Source: JBBILG01 sp037445085 (GTDB lineage: Bacteria > Pseudomonadota > Gammaproteobacteria > Burkholderiales > Methylophilaceae). From it: a stretch of 9,012 nucleotides of DNA. Under the pieces are notes generated by a model that saw only the letters and a list, made by a program, of their open reading frames with translations, did no database searches and was not told where the DNA came from. The position numbers and the translations under genes are program-made. Below, one piece after another: positions 5,812 to 9,012 of the stretch. The DNA lies in the NCBI GenBank assembly GCA_037445085.1, contig JBBILG010000074.1:1-9012 (forward strand), written 5' to 3'. Each line of letters begins with the position of its first letter. The stretch's first letter is position 1.

Positions 5812-8025
5812 TTACACGGGCTGCAGCCTGGCATACTCCACCGCCAGCCATTTCAGCCCTTCCCGGCCGAAATTGACCTGCACGCGAAGATCGTCGGCAT
5901 TGCCTTCATAGCCGACCACCACGCCCTGGCCGAACTTCTGGTGCACCACCGCCTGGCCGACCTTCCACGGCTGCCGTGGCGCATGGCTGCGCGGGGCATG
6001 CGCGGCGGGCTCGGCAGAAAACTTGGGCGCGGCACGCGCGTTGAGGCGTTTCAGCAGGGATTCCGGGATTTCGTCGAGGAAGCGCGAGGGCGCGCCGTAG
6101 CGCACCTGGCCGTGCAGCATGCGGCTCTGGGCGAAGGTGAGATAAAGGCGCCGCCGCGCGCGCGTCACCGCCACGTACATCAGGCGCCGCTCCTCCTCCA
6201 AGCCACCATGGGTTTCCAACAGGCTCTGTTCGTGCGGGAACAGGCCTTCCTCCAGGCCGACGATGAACACGCTGTGGAACTCCAGCCCCTTGGCGGCATG
6301 CACCGTCATCAGTTGCAGGGCGTCGCGGCCGGGGTCGGCCTGATGCTCGCCGGCTTCCAGGCTGGCGAAGGTCAGAAAAGCCACCAGCAATTGCTGGTGG
6401 CCGTCAAGGGAGGCTGATCCCGAAGGGGTTGCGCCGGTGCTGGAATCCGCCGGTTCGTTGCTGGCGTGCTCGTTGACGAAGGCGACGGCGGCGTTCACCA
6501 GTTCGTCCAGGTTGGCGATACGTTCTTCCCCTTCCTTCTCGCTCCGGTAGTGCGCGCGCAGGCCGCTCTGTGCCGTGACCACGTCGATCATCTCCGGCAG
6601 CGGAAGGCCGCGGCAGCCTTCCTGCATGGCCCTGACCAGGCCGACGAAAGCCGCGGCACCCTTTCCCCTCCCCCCTTCCCCCCTGCCGGCGACGGTCACC
6701 GCTGCCTGCCACAGGCTGCCGCCCTGCGCCCGTGCCGCTTCCTGCAATTGCTCCAGGCTGCGTGCGCCGATGCCGCGGGCGGGAAAGTTGATCACGCGCG
6801 TACACGCGGTATCGTCGTCCGGGTTGGCGACCAGCCGCAGGTAGGCCAAAGCATGTTTAATCTCGGCACGCTCGAAGAAGCGCAGGCCGCCATAAACCCG
6901 ATATGGCAGACCGGCCGAGAACAGCGCGTGTTCCAGCACGCGCGACTGCACATTGGAGCGGTACAGCAGCGCCATGTCGGCCAAGCTTTGGCCTTCGGCA
7001 TGCAGCGCCTTCACCTCGTCGACAACAAACTGTGCCTCCTCGCCGTCGCTGAGGGCCTCGAACACGCGGATCGGCTCGCCGGCGCCGGCGCCGGTCCACA
7101 GGTTTTTGCCCAGCCGGTTGCGGTTGTGGGTGATGATGGCGTTGGCGGCGTCGAGGATGTTGCTGTGCGAGCGGTAGTTCTGTTCCAGCTTGATGAGCTT
7201 GTGTACGCCGAAATCGTGCTCGAAATCCAGCATGTTGCCCACCCGCGCGCCGCGGAAGGCGTAGATCGACTGGTCGTCGTCACCGACGGCGAACACGCAG
7301 TTGGGTTGCGGGGTGCCTTGGCCGGCCAGCAGCTTCAGCCACTGGTACTGCAGGCGGTTGGTGTCCTGGAACTCGTCCACCAGGATGTACTTGAAGCGTT
7401 GCCGGTAGTGCTCGCGCAAGTGCCCCTCGCGGCCCAGCACCTCGTAACAGCGCAGCAGCAGTTCGGCGAAGTCCACCACCCCTTCGCGGTTGCATTGCGT
7501 GTCGTACTCGGCATAGATTTCGCGCAGCCTTTCCGAATGGCGGTCGTAGGCGTCCATCTGCCCGGCACGCAGACCCTCTTCCTTGGCGCCGTTGATATAG
7601 GCCTGCACTTGTTTGGGCGGGAATTTCTCCTCATCCACGTTCATCGCCTTCATCACGCGCTTGATGGCGGAGAGCTGGTCGGCCGTGTCGAGAATCTGGA
7701 ACAGCGCCGGCAGCCCCGCCTCGCGGTGGTGCGCCCGCAGGAAGCGGTTGCACAGGCCGTGGAAGGTGCCCACCCACATGCCGCGCGTGTTGATCGGCAG
7801 CATGGCGGACAGGCGCGAGAGCATTTCCCGCGCCGCCTTGTTGGTGAAGGTGACGGCGAGCAGCCCGCCCGGACTGACCTGGCCGGTCTGAATCAGCCAG
7901 GCGATGCGCGTCGTGAGCACGCGCGTCTTGCCGCTGCCGGCGCCGGCCAGGACAAGCGCCGAGACATAGGGCAGGGTGACGGCCTCCAGCTGTTTGTCGT
8001 TGAGTCCTTCGAGGAGATTGGTCAT
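5812..8025 (-). CDS. uvrD: DNA helicase II, UvrD
   Basis: A complete 737-residue superfamily 1A 3'-5' helicase used in nucleotide excision repair, mismatch repair and dismantling of RecA filaments. All motifs are present: Q motif (LNDKQLEAV, 8-16), Walker A (GAGSGKT, 28-34), Ia (TFTNKAA, near 59), Ib (GTFHGL, 86-91), Walker B DEFQDT (217-222), III (GDDDQSIYAFRGA, 248-260), IV (QNYRS, 282-286), V (TVHAAKGLEF, 574-583) and VI (VAVTRARRRLYL, 618-629). The C-terminal 50 residues (WKVGQAVVHQKFGQGVV) form the Tudor-like domain that binds RNA polymerase in E. coli. The start at 8025 gives the usual MTNLLEGLN N-terminus. An ATG at 8079 is in frame but lies in a hairpin. Neither has a good Shine-Dalgarno. 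Two low-complexity inserts stand out: GRGEGGRGKG (447-456) and SSTGATPSGSASL (528-540). Confidence 0.97.
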   Translation of the reverse strand: MTNLLEGLNDKQLEAVTLPYVSALVLAGAGSGKTRVLTTRIAWLIQTGQVSPGGLLAVTFTNKAAREMLSRLSAMLPINTRGMWVGTFHGLCNRFLRAHHREAGLPALFQILDTADQLSAIKRVMKAMNVDEEKFPPKQVQAYINGAKEEGLRAGQMDAYDRHSERLREIYAEYDTQCNREGVVDFAELLLRCYEVLGREGHLREHYRQRFKYILVDEFQDTNRLQYQWLKLLAGQGTPQPNCVFAVGDDDQSIYAFRGARVGNMLDFEHDFGVHKLIKLEQNYRSHSNILDAANAIITHNRNRLGKNLWTGAGAGEPIRVFEALSDGEEAQFVVDEVKALHAEGQSLADMALLYRSNVQSRVLEHALFSAGLPYRVYGGLRFFERAEIKHALAYLRLVANPDDDTACTRVINFPARGIGARSLEQLQEAARAQGGSLWQAAVTVAGRGEGGRGKGAAAFVGLVRAMQEGCRGLPLPEMIDVVTAQSGLRAHYRSEKEGEERIANLDELVNAAVAFVNEHASNEPADSSTGATPSGSASLDGHQQLLVAFLTFASLEAGEHQADPGRDALQLMTVHAAKGLEFHSVFIVGLEEGLFPHEQSLLETHGGLEEERRLMYVAVTRARRRLYLTFAQSRMLHGQVRYGAPSRFLDEIPESLLKRLNARAAPKFSAEPAAHAPRSHAPRQPWKVGQAVVHQKFGQGVVVGYEGNADDLRVQVNFGREGLKWLAVEYARLQPV
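6380..6401 (-). repeat. 22-bp perfect palindrome within uvrD
   Basis: GCCACCAGCAA is followed directly by its reverse complement. On the uvrD coding strand it is followed by TTTT (6376-6379), so the mRNA could form a 9-bp stem with loop AATT and then U's, resembling a weak intrinsic terminator. It encodes GHQQLLVA (542-549), next to a poorly conserved linker. Confidence 0.7.
6659..6683 (-). other. G-quadruplex motif on the uvrD coding strand
   Basis: The minus strand has G-runs of 6, 6, 4 and 3, separated by AA, A and AAA. This satisfies the canonical four-run motif with loops of 1-3 nt, and it would also be present in the mRNA. It encodes the Gly/Arg/Lys-rich insert at UvrD residues 448-456. 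Whether it folds is not shown by sequence alone. Confidence 0.6.
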
Positions 8026-8044
8026 GGCTGGCACGGGCTCAAAC

Positions 8045-8079
8045 AAAAAATGCGTGCGCCTGTTTCGGGCAACACGCAT
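8045..8079 (-). terminator. Terminator-like hairpin in the uvrD leader
   Basis: On the minus strand, ATGCGTG (8073-8079) pairs with CACGCAT (8050-8056). An inner GCC/GGC (8068-8070 with 8058-8060) lengthens the stem. Six T's occupy 8045-8050, the first of them part of the stem. This lies 19 bp before the uvrD ATG and downstream of the predicted uvrD promoter. It could attenuate uvrD transcription or end a separate minus-strand RNA. The stem is only moderately GC-rich, so its efficiency is uncertain. Confidence 0.45.
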
Positions 8080-8094
8080 GAATTTTCATATTAG

Positions 8095-8229
8095 CGGGAA
8101 CTAATTTTCTCGAGTCTGCTCTTACTTGGCAGACGTTATGATCGTCTCCCGCTTCTCCTCCCTGAGCGGGCGCCTTATCCCAATAAGGCATCTTGTACCC
8201 CGGTTCATCCCCTTGCCGGGGTTTTTTTT
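8095..8229 (+). ncRNA. Candidate small RNA with four hairpins and its own terminator
   Basis: Four hairpins follow one another on the + strand. H1 is GTCTGC/GCAGAC (8114-8134, 9-nt loop). H2 is CCCGCT/AGCGGG (8148-8170, loop TCTCCTCCCTG). H3 is GCCTTAT/ATAAGGC (8172-8189, loop CCCA). H4 is ACCCCGG/CCGGGGT (8197-8222), followed by T's to 8229. All stems are perfect. H4 is a textbook intrinsic terminator, yet no + strand gene lies upstream; uvrD runs the other way. The H2 loop contains CTCCTCC, complementary to a Shine-Dalgarno sequence, as in some regulatory RNAs that block ribosome binding. The 5' end is a guess: a weak -10 (CATATT, 8087-8092) would start it near 8099, but no good -35 is seen. 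I do not recognise a named family. Confidence 0.45.
8197..8229 (+). terminator. Orphan rho-independent terminator, + strand
   Basis: ACCCCGG (8197-8203) pairs with CCGGGGT (8216-8222) across a 12-nt loop, and eight T's occupy 8222-8229. The T-run is on the + strand only. The neighbouring genes uvrD and groL are both on the minus strand, so this terminator must serve an unannotated + strand transcript. Confidence 0.75.
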
Positions 8230-8231
8230 GC

Positions 8232-8299
8232 CTGTCTTTTTCATGCAGGCTGCCGGCCGGGCCACAAGACAGTGAAAGTATATGCGCAAGTTTGTGGCC
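8232..8299. repeat. Two interleaved inverted repeats upstream of uvrD
   Basis: CTGTCTT (8232-8238) pairs with AAGACAG (8266-8272), and GGCCACAA (8260-8267) pairs with TTGTGGCC (8292-8299). The two share positions 8266-8267, so only one can form fully at a time. The second pair encloses the predicted uvrD -10 hexamer. It may be an operator or a folded leader. Confidence 0.4.
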
Positions 8300-8306
8300 G
8301 CGTAAA
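8277..8306 (-). promoter_or_regulatory. Candidate uvrD promoter
   Basis: On the minus strand, TTTACG (8301-8306, 4 of 6) and TATACT (8277-8282, 5 of 6) are separated by 18 bp. Transcription would start near 8270 and give a uvrD leader of about 245 nt that runs antisense across the whole candidate small RNA. I see no LexA box (CTGT-N8-ACAG) here, unlike the SOS-controlled uvrD of E. coli. Confidence 0.35.
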
Positions 8307-8308
8307 GC

Positions 8309-8335
8309 AAAAAGCCCCGCCGGAGCGGGGCTTTT
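8309..8335 (-). terminator. groL rho-independent terminator
   Basis: GCCCCGC and GCGGGGC form a perfect 7-bp stem (8314-8320 with 8325-8331) around a 4-nt loop. A/T tracts on both sides extend it: four T's on the + strand (8332-8335) and five on the minus strand (8309-8313). It lies 24 bp after the groL stop and could work in both directions. Confidence 0.9.
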
Positions 8336-8359
8336 ATGGCAATGGATGGGCGCGGACGC

Positions 8360-9012
8360 TTACATCATGTCCATGCCGCCCATGCCGCCGGGCGCCGCCG
8401 GTGCTTCTTCCTTGGGCAGTTCGGCCACCATGCAGTCGGTGGTGAGCATCAGGCCGGCCACGGAAGCGGCGTTCTGCAGGGCGTAGCGGGTGACCTTGGT
8501 CGGGTCCAGCACGCCCATTTCCACCATGTCGCCATAGGTGTCGTTGGCGGCGTTGTAGCCGAAATTGCCGGAGCCTTCCAGCACCTTGTTGACCACCACG
8601 GAAGCCTCGGCGCCGGTGTTGCTGACGATCTGGCGCAGCGGCTCCTCGATGGCGCGCAGCACGATGGCGATGCCGGCGTCCTGGTCGTGGTTGTTACCCT
8701 TGGTGGCCGCGATGGCGGCGCGGGCGCGCAGCAGGGCCACCCCGCCGCCCGGCACGATGCCTTCCTCGACCGCGGCGCGGGTGGCGTGCAGCGCGTCTTC
8801 CACGCGGGCCTTCTTCTCCTTCATTTCGATTTCGGAACCGGCGCCGACCTTGATGACCGCCACGCCGCCGGCCAGTTTCGCCACGCGCTCTTGCAGCTTT
8901 TCCTTGTCGTAGTCGGAGGTTGCTTCCTCGATCTGCGAGTGGATCATCTTGACGCGCGCCTGGATGTCGGCGTGCTTGCCCGCGCCGTCAATGATGGTGG
9001 TGTACTCCTTGG
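8360..9012 (-). CDS. groL: Chaperonin GroEL, C-terminal part (runs off the window)
   Basis: This is the last 216 residues of the 60-kDa chaperonin, which folds client proteins in the GroEL-GroES chamber using ATP. By comparison with E. coli it starts near residue 328, in the apical domain (KEYTTIIDGAGKHADIQARV). It includes EEATSDYDKEKLQERVAKLAGGVAV (hinge and intermediate domain), EKKARVEDALHATRAAVEEG with the catalytic Asp of VEDAL (E. coli D398), the nucleotide-contacting GGGVAL and the equatorial ILDPTKVTR-like VLDPTKVTRYALQNAASVAGLMLTT. The tail is GGMGGMDMM, shorter than the repeated GGM tail of E. coli. The frame continues without a stop to the window edge; an internal Met at 8945-8947 is not the start. 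groES should lie further right. A strong terminator follows the stop. Confidence 0.98.
   Translation of the reverse strand, partial: KEYTTIIDGAGKHADIQARVKMIHSQIEEATSDYDKEKLQERVAKLAGGVAVIKVGAGSEIEMKEKKARVEDALHATRAAVEEGIVPGGGVALLRARAAIAATKGNNHDQDAGIAIVLRAIEEPLRQIVSNTGAEASVVVNKVLEGSGNFGYNAANDTYGDMVEMGVLDPTKVTRYALQNAASVAGLMLTTDCMVAELPKEEAPAAPGGMGGMDMM

Noticed and set aside
8026..8079. In-frame upstream ATG for uvrD (adds 18 residues)
   Set aside because: The added residues (MRVARNRRTHFLFEPVPA) are not typical of UvrD. The ATG sits inside the terminator-like hairpin and lacks a Shine-Dalgarno. MTNLLEGLN fits the family start.
6466..8094. 542-codon open frame on the + strand opposite uvrD
   Set aside because: It is a shadow of the UvrD helicase motifs, with no domain and no ribosome binding site.
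8232..8272. LexA (SOS) box before uvrD
   Set aside because: The CTGT and ACAG half-sites here are far too widely spaced (27 nt between the arms) and do not fit CTGT-N8-ACAG.
8138..8275. 45-codon + strand frame across the hairpins (MIVSRFSSLSGR...)
   Set aside because: It has no Shine-Dalgarno and runs through the T8 terminator, so it would be cut before its stop. A structured RNA explains the region better.
8122..8310. 62-codon minus-strand frame between groL and uvrD
   Set aside because: Its ATG lies in the groL terminator, no ribosome binding site is seen, and the product is unlike known proteins.
1..9012. Mobile element, CRISPR array, toxin-antitoxin or defence genes
   Set aside because: All large frames are accounted for by housekeeping or conserved genes. 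No transposase, integrase or regularly spaced repeats were seen.

Overview
The window is a GC-rich stretch of bacterial chromosome made almost entirely of housekeeping genes. The protein sequences suggest a betaproteobacterium. The UvrD N-terminus, the LOG-family protein, the BPSS1780-type membrane protein and the short GGMGGMDMM tail of GroEL all look like betaproteobacterial versions; an order such as Nitrosomonadales is possible, but this rests on recognition and not on a search. No mobile element, CRISPR array, tRNA or rRNA is visible.

Layout, left to right. Positions 1-158 are the short non-coding 3' flank of polA. polA (complement 159-2894, complete) encodes DNA polymerase I with all three catalytic domains. 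Only 18 bp separates its start codon from the divergent LOG-family gene (2913-3641). Next, on the + strand, come a secreted DUF2782 protein (3693-4034), homoserine kinase thrB (4071-5021) and a multi-pass membrane protein (5050-5805). Their spacing (51, 36 and 28 bp) suggests co-transcription, helped by an extended -10 promoter just before the DUF2782 gene. The order polA / DUF2782 / thrB also occurs in Pseudomonas. uvrD (complement 5812-8025, complete) converges on the membrane protein gene, with 6 bp between the stop codons. After a 334-bp intergenic region comes the 3' part of groL (complement 8360 to the window edge).

Functionally, polA and uvrD are partners in nucleotide excision repair: UvrD removes the excised oligonucleotide and UvrC, and Pol I fills the gap. 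thrB makes O-phosphohomoserine for threonine synthesis. groL is the chaperonin. The LOG gene probably cleaves nucleoside monophosphates.

The least ordinary DNA is the uvrD-groL intergenic region (8026-8359). On the + strand it holds four consecutive hairpins, the last followed by eight T's, with no + strand gene for that terminator to serve. This looks like a small RNA gene. On the opposite strand, a second terminator-like hairpin lies 19 bp before the uvrD start, which could mean attenuation. Other points of note are a promoter with a perfect TATAAT inside the polA coding region, a canonical G-quadruplex motif on the uvrD coding strand, and a 22-bp perfect palindrome followed by T's inside uvrD. 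I found no convincing new multi-gene system.
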